Shown here: positions 15,905-24,777 of the stretch, piece after piece
How positions within the stretch are numbered: the first letter of the stretch is position 1
How the letters are laid out: each line of letters starts with the position of its first letter
NCBI GenBank assembly: GCA_021205695.1
Contig: JAJPXB010000027.1
Span: forward strand, 1-46,433
From: Clostridiales bacterium
Lineage (GTDB): Bacteria; Bacillota; Clostridia; Oscillospirales; Oscillospiraceae
Reading direction: 5' to 3'
DNA length: 46,433 nt
Made by a program: the position numbers and the translations under genes
Notes under the pieces: generated by a model
What the model saw: only the letters and a program-made list of their open reading frames with translations
Database searches by the model: none
What the model was told of the DNA's origin: nothing

Positions 15905-16551
15905 TTTGGTATCCTGCCTTCCAGCGCATAGATTTTTTCCAGCAGCTCGTCTGCCAGCTGGCGCATCTCCTCCGGGGTCGCCTTTTTTCCGGCAATCTGA
16001 GGATGGTACGGCTCTCCGAATACCATGGTCATGCGGTGGAACTTTTTCGCCCGGGTCAGGTACACCGGCACGAGGGGCGCTCCGGTTTTCAGCGCGAACA
16101 TGATCGCTCCCGTCTGCGCCTGGACGTGCTCTCCCTCCTGGACACGGGTGCCCTCAGGGAAGATAATGAGCTTTGTCCCCTCTTTCAGGCAGCGCAGTCC
16201 GCTTTTGATGGAGGTCATATCGTTCTCTCCCCGACGGACGCCAATGATGCCGATCCGATAGAGGAACCAGCCGAGGACAGGAATCTCCAGCAGCTCCTGC
16301 TTGGCCATGGTTCTGGGAAAGTGCTTCCCAGTCATCCCGAAGTAGATCATGGGGGGATCCACCAATGTACAGTGCCGGGGACAGATGACTGCCGGCCCGC
16401 CGGGGATGTTTTCCCGGCCAATGGTGCGGAGGTGGTAGATCGAGCGATAGATGATAAACAGGATACAATAGACCGCGCGATACCAGGGCTTACATTGCTT
16501 TGCCGTGCGATAGGGGAATTTTTTCCCCTGTCTTTCCTGCTTCTCACTCAT
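15901..16551 (-). CDS. plsC: 1-acyl-sn-glycerol-3-phosphate acyltransferase
   Basis: PlsC adds the second acyl chain to lysophosphatidic acid to make phosphatidic acid. The 216-residue protein has a hydrophobic N-terminal segment (about 26-40), the HX4D catalytic motif as PRHCTLVDPP, the GVRRGEND region and the acceptor-binding FPEGTR motif, in the usual order and spacing. Length is typical for the short clostridial enzymes. It overlaps cmk by eight bases and ispH by four, so the three genes are tightly coupled. Confidence 0.93.
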   Translation of the reverse strand: MSEKQERQGKKFPYRTAKQCKPWYRAVYCILFIIYRSIYHLRTIGRENIPGGPAVICPRHCTLVDPPMIYFGMTGKHFPRTMAKQELLEIPVLGWFLYRIGIIGVRRGENDMTSIKSGLRCLKEGTKLIIFPEGTRVQEGEHVQAQTGAIMFALKTGAPLVPVYLTRAKKFHRMTMVFGEPYHPQIAGKKATPEEMRQLADELLEKIYALEGRIPK

Positions 16552-17224
16552 GAGACGCGCACCTCTTTACGATATCCAGTATGGCAGAGATGCTCTCCTC
16601 CAGGCTAAGTGATGAGGTATCCACCAGAACGGCGTCCTCCGCCTGGCGCAGCGGGGCGACAGCCCGATGGGTATCCTGGTCGTCCCGCTGAAGCACCTCT
16701 TGAAGTACACGGGAATAGGGCTCCCCATTGCCCCGCTCCTGCTGCTCCTTCCAGCGCCGCCTGGCCCGAACCTCTGGGGAGGCGGTGAGAAAAATCTTGA
16801 CCGTGGCGTCGGGCAGCACGACAGTGCCAATATCCCGACCGTCCATAACTACGTTTCGTGTTCTGGCCAGTGACTGCTGCATCTCCAACAGAAAGGCTCT
16901 CACCTGGGGCAAGGCAGAGACAGCCGAGGCATACATGGCGATCTCCGGCTCCCGGATGGGGCAGGTCACGTCTTCCCCGTTGAGGTACATATGCTGGACG
17001 CCGTCCGGCTGGATCTGAAGCTCCACGGAAAGTCCCTCCAACAGCGGAACCACCGCTGCGGCATCACAGGGATCTGCATTCTGTCGACGGACGGAAAGCC
17101 CCACCGTCCGATAGATCGCCCCGGTGTCTACATAGAGATAACCCAGCTGAGTGGCTACCGCCCGGGCGACGGTGCTTTTCCCCGCCCCAGCCGGGCCGTC
17201 AATGGCAACACTGACAAACGACAT
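16544..17224 (-). CDS. cmk: Cytidylate kinase
   Basis: Cmk phosphorylates CMP and dCMP. The 226-residue protein shows the P-loop AIDGPAGAGKST, the substrate motif YVDTGAIYR, the MDGRDIGTVV loop and the LID-like RARRRWKEQQERG stretch. The start is placed at ATG 17224, with GGAG nine bases upstream; a TTG two codons earlier is possible. Gene order flavoprotein-cmk-plsC-ispH/S1 is a common clostridial arrangement. Confidence 0.96.
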   Translation of the reverse strand: MSFVSVAIDGPAGAGKSTVARAVATQLGYLYVDTGAIYRTVGLSVRRQNADPCDAAAVVPLLEGLSVELQIQPDGVQHMYLNGEDVTCPIREPEIAMYASAVSALPQVRAFLLEMQQSLARTRNVVMDGRDIGTVVLPDATVKIFLTASPEVRARRRWKEQQERGNGEPYSRVLQEVLQRDDQDTHRAVAPLRQAEDAVLVDTSSLSLEESISAILDIVKRCASHE

Positions 17225-17248
17225 AGGCAATTGCTCCTTATTCTGGTT

Positions 17249-18511
17249 TCACAACGATTCGTCCCAGACAGCCCAGCAGCCCGCCGTATAACCGGTAGAC
17301 CAGGCAATCTGAAGGTTAAAGCCCCCGGTGTAGCCGTCCACGTCCAGCAGCTCCCCACAGAGGTACAGCCCCGGAACCAGCTTCGAGGCCATGGTTGACG
17401 GGTCGACCTCTGAGACACGCACACCGCCGGAGGTGACGATGGCGTCCCGGATCGGCCGCGGCCCGGTGACGGAGATACGGAACTGTTTCAGCACCCGAAG
17501 CAGGGCATGGCGCTGCTCCCGGGTCAGGTCGTGCACCTTTGTCTCCGGTGGAATACCTGAGCGGCGAACGACCTCCGGGATCAGCTTTTGCGGCAACAGG
17601 GCGTTCAGGCTGTTTTGAAAGTCCCGGTTGGCGTTCTGCTGGAAGTCCCGGAGAAGACGGGCGTCCAGCGTTTTGTCGTCCAGAGCGGGCTTTAAATCGA
17701 TCTCCACCGTGTATTTCACATGGTCGAAGTCCCGCATATGGGCGCTGGCGCTGAGGATTACCGGGCCGGAAAGTCCAAAGTGGGTAAACAATAGCTCGCC
17801 GAAATCCCGGTACAGCACCTTCCCTTCCTGATCCTTCACCTGAATGCCGACATTGCGCAGGCTCAGGCCCTGGAGTGTCCGGCAACAATCCTCCGCCGCC
17901 AGGGGAACCAGCGAGGCTTTGACCGGCTCGATGGTATGGCCCAGGGCCTTTGCCATGGCATATCCGTCCCCGGTAGAACCGGTATCCGGGTAGGACAGGC
18001 CACCCGTGCAGAGGATGACCCGGTCAGCGGAGAGACGTCTCCCATTTTCCAGCCTGACGCCGGTGACGGCGCCATTTTCGGTCAGAATGGCAGTCACCCG
18101 TCCGGTGCGCAGGCGGACGCCCGCTTCCCCCAACGCCCGAACCAGGGCGTCGGCCACGTCGTCCGCCCGGTCGGATTGGGGAAATACCCGATTGCCCCGC
18201 TCCGTCTTCAGAGGCACTCCCAGCTCCTCAAAAAACGCTTTTACATCGGGGGGTCCGAACTGGCTCAGCGCGCTGTACAAAAACCGACCGTTTCGCGGGA
18301 CATTTTGCAGCACCTGCGCGGTCGTGCAGTCGTTGGTTACGTTGCATCGCCCTTTCCCGGTGATTCGGAGCTTGCGCCCCAGCTTCCGGTTCCGCTCCAG
18401 GAGGGTGACTCGTCCGCCCTGACGGGCTGCTGTCAGTGCGGCCATCATACCGGCAGGCCCGCCGCCGATGACCAGAATCTGTCGCTCGTTCAAATGGATT
18501 AACGCTCCCAT
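17249..18511 (-). CDS. BaiN/HI0933-type NAD(P)/FAD-dependent oxidoreductase
   Basis: A 420-residue flavoprotein of the HI0933/YhiN family. The FAD dinucleotide-binding motif VIGGGPAGMMAALTAA is at the N-terminus, followed by the family motif GRKLRITGKGRCNVTN, CTGGLSYPDTGSTGDG in the middle and GELLDVDGYTGGFNLQ at the C-terminus, which completes the FAD site. BaiN of bile-acid degraders belongs to the wider family, but the same gene sits next to cmk in many non-bile-acid Clostridia, so a bile acid role should not be assumed. The ATG at 18511 overlaps the RpiR stop by one base; an in-frame TTG at 18514 and another at codon 7 are alternatives. Confidence 0.9.
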   Translation of the reverse strand: MGALIHLNERQILVIGGGPAGMMAALTAARQGGRVTLLERNRKLGRKLRITGKGRCNVTNDCTTAQVLQNVPRNGRFLYSALSQFGPPDVKAFFEELGVPLKTERGNRVFPQSDRADDVADALVRALGEAGVRLRTGRVTAILTENGAVTGVRLENGRRLSADRVILCTGGLSYPDTGSTGDGYAMAKALGHTIEPVKASLVPLAAEDCCRTLQGLSLRNVGIQVKDQEGKVLYRDFGELLFTHFGLSGPVILSASAHMRDFDHVKYTVEIDLKPALDDKTLDARLLRDFQQNANRDFQNSLNALLPQKLIPEVVRRSGIPPETKVHDLTREQRHALLRVLKQFRISVTGPRPIRDAIVTSGGVRVSEVDPSTMASKLVPGLYLCGELLDVDGYTGGFNLQIAWSTGYTAGCWAVWDESL

Positions 18512-19377
18512 CAATTGCCAGAGGGCTTATCATAGACCTCATACTTGGCCCAAATCTCCTCCAGTTTGCCCAGAGTTACCTGGAGCTCCCTGTCCTTCTT
18601 CCGGCTGACAGCCACTATGAGAGCGTTGACCAGACTTAACGGAGCCACCAGCGAGTCCACAAAGGAGGCCATGTCGCTCTTTGCAATCAGAGCATAGTCT
18701 GCCAGGGGGACCAGGGGCGACGCCTTGCTGTCGGTGATGGCCACTACCTGCGCCCCCCGGCTCCTGGCATATTCCATGGCGGTGATGGTGCGCTTGGAGT
18801 ACCGCGGGAAGGACAGGCCGATAAACACGTCGTCGGCATCCACATGAATGGTCTGCTCAAAGACCTCGCTGATGGAGACAGTGTCGATATTGATGACCCG
18901 CTCGAAAATGTACTGGAAGTAGAAAGCCAGAAAGTCAGCCAGCACGCTGGCAGAGCGGACGCCCAGGATATAGATGTTCCGGGCGTTACAGATGGCATCC
19001 ACCACTCTGGCAAAGCACGCCCGATCCACCTCATCCATGGTGATGCGGATCTTGTCCATGTCAGACTGCATGACCGTGGAGAGCACATCCTGGTCGCCAA
19101 TTCGGTCGTTGGTGACCTCGATCCGCTGAACCGAGGTCAGCTTGTTCCGGATCATCTCCTGCAGGGCCTTTTGCATACTGGGATAGCCGTCATAACCCAG
19201 CTCTGCGGCAAAGCGAACCACGGTGGATTCGCTGACATTCACCGTCTTGCCCAGCTTACTGGCCGTCATAAAGGCGGCTTTGTCATAATAGTTGAGAATA
19301 TAGTTTGCAATCAGCTTCTGGCCCTTGGAGAAGCTGCTCATGTTTTCCTGGATATTTGTCAAAATATCGCTGGACAT
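18511..19377 (-). CDS. RpiR/MurR family regulator (HTH plus SIS domain)
   Basis: RpiR-type regulators bind DNA through an N-terminal HTH and sense phosphosugars through a SIS domain. In this 288-residue protein the HTH lies at about 35-60 (TASKLGKTVNVSESTVVRFA), and the SIS domain spans about 125-260 with YILGVRSASVLADF and VAITDSKASPLV. The start at 19377 has GGGAGGGAG just upstream. It heads the flavoprotein-cmk-plsC-ispH operon, though such housekeeping genes are not usual RpiR targets; autoregulation or distant targets are more likely. A palindrome at 19548-19580 is a candidate binding site. Confidence 0.92.
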   Translation of the reverse strand: MSSDILTNIQENMSSFSKGQKLIANYILNYYDKAAFMTASKLGKTVNVSESTVVRFAAELGYDGYPSMQKALQEMIRNKLTSVQRIEVTNDRIGDQDVLSTVMQSDMDKIRITMDEVDRACFARVVDAICNARNIYILGVRSASVLADFLAFYFQYIFERVINIDTVSISEVFEQTIHVDADDVFIGLSFPRYSKRTITAMEYARSRGAQVVAITDSKASPLVPLADYALIAKSDMASFVDSLVAPLSLVNALIVAVSRKKDRELQVTLGKLEEIWAKYEVYDKPSGN

Positions 19378-19514
19378 ACGCTCCCTCCCTTCCCTGACTT
19401 CGTGGTGTGTTCAGCACACAGACTGCTAAAGAGTGCGGACAGTGAAAATCAGGCATCCCGACGCCCTCGGAGCTGCCTGTCCTCTCTGACCGCTCTTTTT
19501 CAAACTCTATGCAT

Positions 19515-19543
19515 ATCATACCGAAGAAGGCGGAAAAAAGCAA
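19515..19543 (-). promoter_or_regulatory. Sigma-A promoter for the RpiR gene
   Basis: Minus strand TTGCTT (19538-19543), 17-base spacer, TATGAT (19515-19520). The leader to the ATG at 19377 is about 130 bases and includes a small GTGTG/CACAC dyad near 19410. Confidence 0.75.
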
Positions 19544-19547
19544 GAGC

Positions 19548-19580
19548 AATTTGCAAGATTTTATTCCTTTCTTGCAAATT
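19548..19580. promoter_or_regulatory. Large palindrome, candidate operator
   Basis: Perfect 11-bp arms aatttgcaaga (19548-19558) and tcttgcaaatt (19570-19580) with an 11-base spacer, so the arm centres are 22 bp apart, two helical turns. It lies four bases upstream of the -35 of the RpiR promoter and is the most AT-rich stretch nearby. No T-run follows, so it is not a terminator. Confidence 0.62.
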
Positions 19581-19607
19581 TTAACGGGAGCTGGACATAT
19601 CGCTGTT

Positions 19608-20315
19608 CTACTCTCGCCGGAGCGCGTCCAGCTCCTCCTCCGTCAGCCACCGCCAATGTCCACAGGACAAAGACCCGAGTCGGAGATTTCCCTCTCTGAC
19701 CCGTCGCAGACGGTGAACCGTTAGCCCGACGGCGGCGCACATCCGGCGTACCTGGCGGTTCTTTCCCTGCGTAATAGTTATAGAGAGCAGCGCCGTCTCC
19801 CCCTCTTTGCACAGGACGGAAACCCTTGCCCCCTGGAATCGATCTCCCTCCACTGTCATGGGGCGGCACAGCAACGGCACTGCCTGCTGCACCGGGCCGG
19901 AAACCCGAACCTGATACTCCTTCTCCACCCTGTGGCTGGGATGGGTCAGGCGGTTTGCAAGGCTCCCATCATTGGTCATCAGCAGCAGGCCCTCGGAGTT
20001 CAGATCCAGCCGTCCCACCGGGTAGAGCCGCATCCCACAGTCGGCAATTAAATCAGCCACCGTCCGTCTCCCCTGCTCGTCAGACAGGGTGGTCACATAG
20101 CCCCGTGGCTTGTTCAGCATGAGGCAGGCCGTCCCGGGCTTTTGGCCGATGGGGATGCCGTCTACTGCTATTCTATCCCGCTCCGGGTCAGCCTTTTGAC
20201 CCACAGAGGCAGGAACGTCGTTGACGGTAATTCTGCCCTCCCGCAGCCAGGCTTCAGCCTGGCGGCGGGAGAGCAGCCCGTATTCGGATAGAATTTTACT
20301 GATGCGTTCTTCCAT
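19608..20315 (-). CDS. RsuA/RluB family pseudouridine synthase
   Basis: A 235-residue rRNA pseudouridine synthase. It has an N-terminal S4 RNA-binding domain (residues 2-48, RISKILSEYGLLSRRQAEAW region), then the catalytic motif GRLDLNSEGLL with D104 as the active-site aspartate, and the GKNRQVRRM motif typical of the RsuA/RluB/RluE branch. In clostridial genomes this neighbour of scpA-scpB-ytfJ-dacF is usually annotated RluB, which modifies 23S rRNA, but the target is not readable here. Its ATG shares one base with the upstream stop (TGATG). Confidence 0.92.
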   Translation of the reverse strand: MEERISKILSEYGLLSRRQAEAWLREGRITVNDVPASVGQKADPERDRIAVDGIPIGQKPGTACLMLNKPRGYVTTLSDEQGRRTVADLIADCGMRLYPVGRLDLNSEGLLLMTNDGSLANRLTHPSHRVEKEYQVRVSGPVQQAVPLLCRPMTVEGDRFQGARVSVLCKEGETALLSITITQGKNRQVRRMCAAVGLTVHRLRRVREGNLRLGSLSCGHWRWLTEEELDALRRE

Positions 20316-21394
20316 CAGCTGACCACGATGGCGCCATAGAGCAGATCTACCGTACCGATGACCTCTCCATTGACCGTATAGGTGGCGGTACCGGCAACTT
20401 CACCTTTGGAGACAGCGCCGCTGACCTTGCTGGGCAGAGAAATGCTGCATTGGATGGGATTTTCCGAGGAGGAGGCCACGGAGGCGGTCAGGGTGCTGGC
20501 GGCCAGCAGAGGCACGTCCTGATTTCCGATATGGAAGGTGGCGACCTCCTCCCCCTCCTCGCAGAGGACGTTGGCGGGGTAGTTTTCAAAGGCCCAATCA
20601 TAGAGGTTCTCGTGATCCTCATAATCGTTGGAATCATTCAGAGTGACAATGATGAATTTAGAGCCGTCCCGCTCGGCGCAGGAGACCAGTGTCCGTCCTG
20701 CCAGCGTGGTCCAGCCGGTCTTGACGCCGATGCAGCCGTCCATGAGCTGAAGCAGATTGTTGTGATTCTCGATCTCATAGCCGCCGATCTCAATGTACCA
20801 GGTGGAGACGATTTTGGCAAACAGCTCATTCTGCATTGCCACCTGGGCCAGGACAGCCATGTCACGGGCGGTGGAGTAGTTGTCCTCGTCTACCAGGCCG
20901 TTGGTGCTGCTGAAGTGCGTATTGGTCATCCCCAGCTCCTCCGCCTTTTCGTTCATCATTTCGATAAAGGCGTCCTCGTCCCCGTCAGCGCAGGCCTCCG
21001 CCAGGGCGACGGCGGCGTCATTGCCGGAGCGGAGCATGGTGCCGTAGAGCAGCACCTCAAAGGTCACGGTATCCCCGGCCTCCAGATAGAGAGAGGTGCC
21101 CCCCTCGTCGGAGTTTGCAGCGTGCTCCGAGACGGTATAAGTCTCATCCAGCCGCTCGTCATCCAGTGTCATGTCCTCCACCGCCAGGTACGCCGTCATG
21201 ATCTTGGTAATACTGGCAATGGGCCGCTGCTCATCGGCGTTTTTCTCATAAATGATCTGGCCGGTATAGGCGTCCATGACGACGGTAGAGGTCGCCGAAT
21301 CCTCCGGCGGATCCTCCGCAGCAGAGGCGGCAGGGATCATACCCACCACCAGCAGCAAGGACAGGGCAAGCCCCAGGACTTTTCTGATCTTCAA
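20315..21394 (-). CDS. D-alanyl-D-alanine carboxypeptidase, DacF-like
   Basis: A low-molecular-mass penicillin-binding protein (peptidase S11) that trims the terminal D-Ala from peptidoglycan stem peptides. The 359-residue protein has a signal peptide (1-25, cut after ASA likely), the SxxK motif S61-I-T-K64, the SGN motif at 123-125 and KTG at 225-227, all intact. A beta-rich C-terminal domain follows, without an obvious amphipathic membrane anchor. The start is a TTG at 21394 with GAGGTG about seven bases upstream. Position after ytfJ, as in other spore formers, suggests a DacF-like sporulation role, but this is inference. Confidence 0.92.
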   Translation of the reverse strand: MKIRKVLGLALSLLLVVGMIPAASAAEDPPEDSATSTVVMDAYTGQIIYEKNADEQRPIASITKIMTAYLAVEDMTLDDERLDETYTVSEHAANSDEGGTSLYLEAGDTVTFEVLLYGTMLRSGNDAAVALAEACADGDEDAFIEMMNEKAEELGMTNTHFSSTNGLVDEDNYSTARDMAVLAQVAMQNELFAKIVSTWYIEIGGYEIENHNNLLQLMDGCIGVKTGWTTLAGRTLVSCAERDGSKFIIVTLNDSNDYEDHENLYDWAFENYPANVLCEEGEEVATFHIGNQDVPLLAASTLTASVASSSENPIQCSISLPSKVSGAVSKGEVAGTATYTVNGEVIGTVDLLYGAIVVS

Positions 21395-21447
21395 GCTGAT
21401 TCACCTCGGTTGGTCTTACGTTGGTCGGTCTTATATTGGGGAGAGGC

Positions 21448-21867
21448 TCACTGCGCCTGCTCCTCCTCCGTTTTTTTCTTGCTCTGCATTTCGGAAATGA
21501 CGGAGGTGATCTTATCCACCACCTCAGGAACCAGATTGATGGCCTTCTCCACTGTTCCGTCGGGCATGGGATTGGCGTTGATAATGCGCACATTGTCCCC
21601 GTGAATGACCAGGAAGGAAACCGGTACCACGCTGACCCCCGCTCCGGAGCCTCCGCCAAAGCAGTTGGCCTTGTCCGCAGGCAGATTCTTGGGCGCAAAG
21701 TCAGACCCGCCGGAGGCAAAGCCCACGCTGACCTTGGAGATGGGAATGACGGTGACGCCGTCCGGGGTGGTAATGGGCTTGCCGACGACGGTGTTGACAT
21801 CCACCATCTCCTTCAGCCGCTCCATTGTCATGTTCAGCACGTCATTGATTGGATGCTTCTGTTCCAT
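21448..21867 (-). CDS. ytfJ: YtfJ/GerW family sporulation protein
   Basis: A 139-residue protein of the GerW family (Spore_YtfJ). In Bacillus the family is spore-associated and needed for normal germination; the molecular activity is unknown. Family features are the VGKPITTPDGVTVIPISKVSVGF region (shortened here: TPDGVTVIPISKVS) and the glycine-rich FGGGSGAGVSVVPVSFLV. The C-terminus is lysine and glutamate-rich. The start at 21867 has AGGAGGG ahead of it and lies 26 bases inside the DUF2953 gene. Its presence is one of the reasons for calling the organism a spore former. Confidence 0.93.
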   Translation of the reverse strand: MEQKHPINDVLNMTMERLKEMVDVNTVVGKPITTPDGVTVIPISKVSVGFASGGSDFAPKNLPADKANCFGGGSGAGVSVVPVSFLVIHGDNVRIINANPMPDGTVEKAINLVPEVVDKITSVISEMQSKKKTEEEQAQ

Positions 21868-22507
21868 GTTTTGTTCCCTCCTGGTATTCTTTCTGTTGTT
21901 CTTTTTGATGTGCGAGATAAGATTTCAGGAACCGCCATCCAAGGCGCAGAGCGATGGACAGCACCTGGCCGATCCGAATGGACAGGGCCAGCCGCAGCCA
22001 GATCAAGGACTCCCGGGCGTCAAAGTCCACCCGTGCGTCGATGTCCCGCCGCTTGATGCAATAGAATGTATTCTCCAGCACCGGCATCAGTCCCCCCGCT
22101 CCGGCGCAAATCATCCCGTACTGGATGGCTGCGTTGGCCGGGTCGTCCTTTCCGGCGATGGTGTATCGGATTTCCAGGGTGTCGATCTGGAGCCTGGAGA
22201 GCAGCTGTCCCACCGCGTCGATCGCCAGTGAAATCAGCTCCATCAGCGGCAGCGGCAGTCCGCCCTTCTTTTGTTCCTCGTCTGACGTCTCCTGGGGTGC
22301 CTTCTCTTTTTTTGCTTTTTTCTCCCCGGCCTTTTTGGGCTTCTTTTCCGACTTCGGCTTTTGGGGGAGCAGCGTGATATGGAACCTGCCCAGTCGAAGC
22401 CGAAGGGAAATACCCTCCTCCCCGTAGGAGAACTCCACTCCCACTCGGACCAGCGTCAGCAGGAACAGCAGAAGGAGGATGCTGAGGAAAATAATACAGC
22501 CTGTCAT
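21842..22507 (-). CDS. DUF2953 family membrane protein
   Basis: A 221-residue protein with an N-terminal membrane segment (about 2-20), a short beta region, a highly charged lysine and glutamate-rich linker (about 50-80) and a C-terminal domain matching DUF2953, whose members sit next to ytfJ in many spore formers. The ATG at 22507 follows the scpB stop by one base; a longer frame upstream to 22723 only reads scpB in another frame and is not coding. Function unknown; the conserved link with ytfJ suggests a sporulation role. Confidence 0.82.
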   Translation of the reverse strand: MTGCIIFLSILLLLFLLTLVRVGVEFSYGEEGISLRLRLGRFHITLLPQKPKSEKKPKKAGEKKAKKEKAPQETSDEEQKKGGLPLPLMELISLAIDAVGQLLSRLQIDTLEIRYTIAGKDDPANAAIQYGMICAGAGGLMPVLENTFYCIKRRDIDARVDFDARESLIWLRLALSIRIGQVLSIALRLGWRFLKSYLAHQKEQQKEYQEGTKHGTEASNQ

Positions 22508-22508
22508 C

Positions 22509-23123
22509 TCATTGCTTCGCCTCCGGTTCCGGCGGGCTCTCCTGCTCCTGACGACGCAGATCGTTCGCCTCCTGCAGCTCCTGGCGCAGCCTGTCCTCCT
22601 CCCCGGTCTGTGGCAGGGGCGGCAGCTCCTCCAGACTGGAGAGGTTGAAGCAGCGCAGAAATTGGTTGGTGGTGCGGAATAGGGCGGGACGCCCCGGGAC
22701 AGACAGCCTTCCGGCCTCCTCAATCAATCCGCGCTCCAGCAACAGATTGACGGTATAGGAGGAGTCTACTCCCCGGACCTGTTCGATATAAGCCCGGGTA
22801 GTGGGCTGATAGTAGGCGATAATGGAGAGCACCTCCAGCGCGGGCTGGGAAAGCTGCGGCGGCTTTCGACGCTCCAGCGCCTTTCGGATACGCCCGGCAT
22901 ACTCCGGAGCGGAGCAGAGCTGATAGCTGTCCTCCAATCGGAGCAGCCGGATACCCCGGCGCTCATAACGATAGCTGTCCCCCAGCTTTTTACAGCATTC
23001 TTCGACGGTTGACGGCTCGGCCTCCAGGGCCAGACTGAGCCGCTCCAGCGTAATCGGCTCCCCCGCGGCAAACAGGACAGCTTCCAGGGCGGACAGCAGC
23101 TCTTTCTCTTCCAGTTTTTCCAT
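22509..23123 (-). CDS. scpB: SMC-Scp complex subunit ScpB
   Basis: ScpB dimerises and binds ScpA in the SMC condensin complex for chromosome segregation. The 204-residue protein has two winged-helix parts; the hallmark LSIIAYYQPTTRAYIEQVRG (here LSIIAYYQPTTR) and the GRPALFRTT segment are present. The C-terminal glutamine and glutamate-rich tail is variable in the family. SD AGGAGC precedes the ATG at 23123, and scpA lies 12 bases upstream. Confidence 0.96.
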   Translation of the reverse strand: MEKLEEKELLSALEAVLFAAGEPITLERLSLALEAEPSTVEECCKKLGDSYRYERRGIRLLRLEDSYQLCSAPEYAGRIRKALERRKPPQLSQPALEVLSIIAYYQPTTRAYIEQVRGVDSSYTVNLLLERGLIEEAGRLSVPGRPALFRTTNQFLRCFNLSSLEELPPLPQTGEEDRLRQELQEANDLRRQEQESPPEPEAKQ

Positions 23124-23135
23124 ATACGCTCCTGT

Positions 23136-23924
23136 TTATGCCCCAATCCCGCTGTCAGGCTCTGCCGGGGCGTCGGTTTTGATAACGGTGCAATCCCGGG
23201 CCGAGCCTGCCAGGCGGATGCGGCTGGCCTTACACAGCTCCAGGATGGCCAGGAAGGTGGCCACGATCTCTGACCGGGAGCGGCTGCCCTGAAACAGCGA
23301 CTTGAAATAAGTCACGCCGTTGCGCACCAGTCGGCTCAGAATTTCCCGGGCCTTGCTGGTCACCGGATACGGCTCCCGACCGACAATGCCACGAAACGCC
23401 TTTTCCGGGCTGGGAGGCGTCTCCCCGCTCCGGCTGAGGACACCGTTTATCGCCTGGAGGATATCCTCCGGCTGATGGACATAGCGATAGGTCTTGTCCG
23501 GCGTGATCGGCTCCTGGGGGCGGGTAAGGCAGTCTCGTCCCACCTCGTAGCGGGACAGCAGCGCCGGAGCTATCGATTTGATCTTCTTAAAATTCTCGTG
23601 CCGCTGTCGCTCCTCCAGGGAGGCGATCAGCTCCTCCATCTCGGAGATGGCCTCCTCGTCGTGAATACTCAGCAGCATACGGGTCTTGATGTAGACAAGC
23701 TGGGCCGCCATGGCAACAAATTCGCTGGCGACCTCCAGGTCCAGCTCCTTTCTCCGATCCATCCAGGCCATGTACTGATCCAGGATGAGGGAGATCTGGA
23801 TATCCTGTATCTCCATTTTGTTTTTGCTCAGAAGGGCGAGAATCAAATCGAGCGGGCCGTCGAAATCGGCCGGCTCCGTTCTGGTCTTGACCACACCCTC
23901 CAGATGGTAAAGCGGTGCGTCCAT
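23136..23924 (-). CDS. scpA: SMC-Scp complex subunit ScpA (kleisin)
   Basis: The kleisin subunit that bridges the SMC heads. The 262-residue protein has the N-terminal FDGPLDLILALLSKNKMEI stretch, the acidic and helical middle and a C-terminal winged helix (SEIVATFLAILELCK). Residue length is typical. AGAGGTGAGAGG lies directly before the ATG, and the gene follows the M50 protease by 11 bases. Confidence 0.96.
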   Translation of the reverse strand: MDAPLYHLEGVVKTRTEPADFDGPLDLILALLSKNKMEIQDIQISLILDQYMAWMDRRKELDLEVASEFVAMAAQLVYIKTRMLLSIHDEEAISEMEELIASLEERQRHENFKKIKSIAPALLSRYEVGRDCLTRPQEPITPDKTYRYVHQPEDILQAINGVLSRSGETPPSPEKAFRGIVGREPYPVTSKAREILSRLVRNGVTYFKSLFQGSRSRSEIVATFLAILELCKASRIRLAGSARDCTVIKTDAPAEPDSGIGA

Positions 23925-23935
23925 CCTCTCACCTC

Positions 23936-24637
23936 TCAGGCGTAAATGTAGTTCAACAGCACGGCCAACACACCCATAGGCAGTCCGGTCAGCGTGCAGA
24001 TGCCATTGCCCAGCAGATTCATCAGATAGCTTAGCGGCGTATCCAGCACGCCGAAGAACACCAGGGCAAAGAGCAGGAGCATAATATATCGCTCATAGCG
24101 GAGGATGGCGTTATAAATACGGTCAGGCAGAAAGGAAAACAGCACCTTGGAGCCGTCCAGAGGCGGGATGGGGAACAGGTTAAACACCCCCAGGCCCAGG
24201 TTCAGCCACATCATGACTGCCAGCGCCGCCATGACCCAGAATCCCACCTCCGTCGCGCCCACTCCCAGAGAATAGAGCAGGCTTAAGACAGCAGCGGAGA
24301 GGATACTCATGACAAAATTGGAGCAGGGGCCTGCCAGGGCGGTGATTGCCATGCCCTGCTTTGGCTTTTTGAAATAGTTCGGATTTACCGGCACCGGCTT
24401 GGCCCAGCCAAAGCCAGCTATCACCAGCAGGATAAATCCCAGGGGATCTATGTGCCGCAGGGGGTTCAGAGAGAGCCGTCCGGCCCTTCGGGCGGTAGGA
24501 TCTCCCAGTCTCCAGGCGGCCAGCCCGTGGCACAGCTCATGGACGGAGAGACAGAGCAGGGCGACTCCCGCCCGGGTGAGCAGAATCAGCAAAGCCTGAT
24601 AGTCGAAAACACTCCCCAGCGTATTGAGAAAGGACAA
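23936..24637 (-). CDS. Site-2 protease family membrane metalloprotease (M50)
   Basis: A 233-residue multi-pass protein with the zinc motif HELCH at residues 33-37 inside a membrane segment and the second motif [13 protein letters not shown] near residue 150, with the metal aspartate. This short form lacks PDZ and CBS domains and matches the M50 group found beside scpA in Firmicutes, whose substrates are not known. Translation starts at a TTG (24637), with GGGAGG about ten bases upstream; no in-frame ATG is available nearby. It heads the scpAB-ytfJ-dacF-rluB transcript. Confidence 0.9.
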   Translation of the reverse strand: MSFLNTLGSVFDYQALLILLTRAGVALLCLSVHELCHGLAAWRLGDPTARRAGRLSLNPLRHIDPLGFILLVIAGFGWAKPVPVNPNYFKKPKQGMAITALAGPCSNFVMSILSAAVLSLLYSLGVGATEVGFWVMAALAVMMWLNLGLGVFNLFPIPPLDGSKVLFSFLPDRIYNAILRYERYIMLLLFALVFFGVLDTPLSYLMNLLGNGICTLTGLPMGVLAVLLNYIYA

Positions 24638-24702
24638 GGGATAAAACCTCCCTGATTGGAAGAATCGTGCAGCCGCAGCAACACTCTGCTATATTAATCT
24701 CT

Positions 24703-24731
24703 ATTATACCGAAAGCGGCGGAAAAACACAA
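24703..24731 (-). promoter_or_regulatory. Sigma-A promoter for the M50-scpAB operon
   Basis: Minus strand TTGTGT (24726-24731), 17-base spacer, TATAAT (24703-24708). The -35 lies directly behind the engB terminator stem and uses part of its T-tract. Confidence 0.75.
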
Positions 24732-24761
24732 GCCGCAGACAGAAAAAGTTCTGCCTGCGGC
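24732..24761 (-). terminator. Rho-independent terminator after engB
   Basis: A 13-bp stem (GCCGCAGGCAGAA with TTCTGTCTGCGGC, one G-T pair) with a short loop, followed on the minus strand by TTGTGTTTTT, 17 bases after the engB stop. Confidence 0.88.
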
Positions 24762-24777
24762 CTGAAAATCGCCGGTT

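Noticed and set aside
17249-18511. Bile-acid flavin reductase (BaiN) as a specific function
   Set aside because: The family is broad and this locus (next to cmk) is common in bacteria without bile-acid operons; no other bai genes are in the window.
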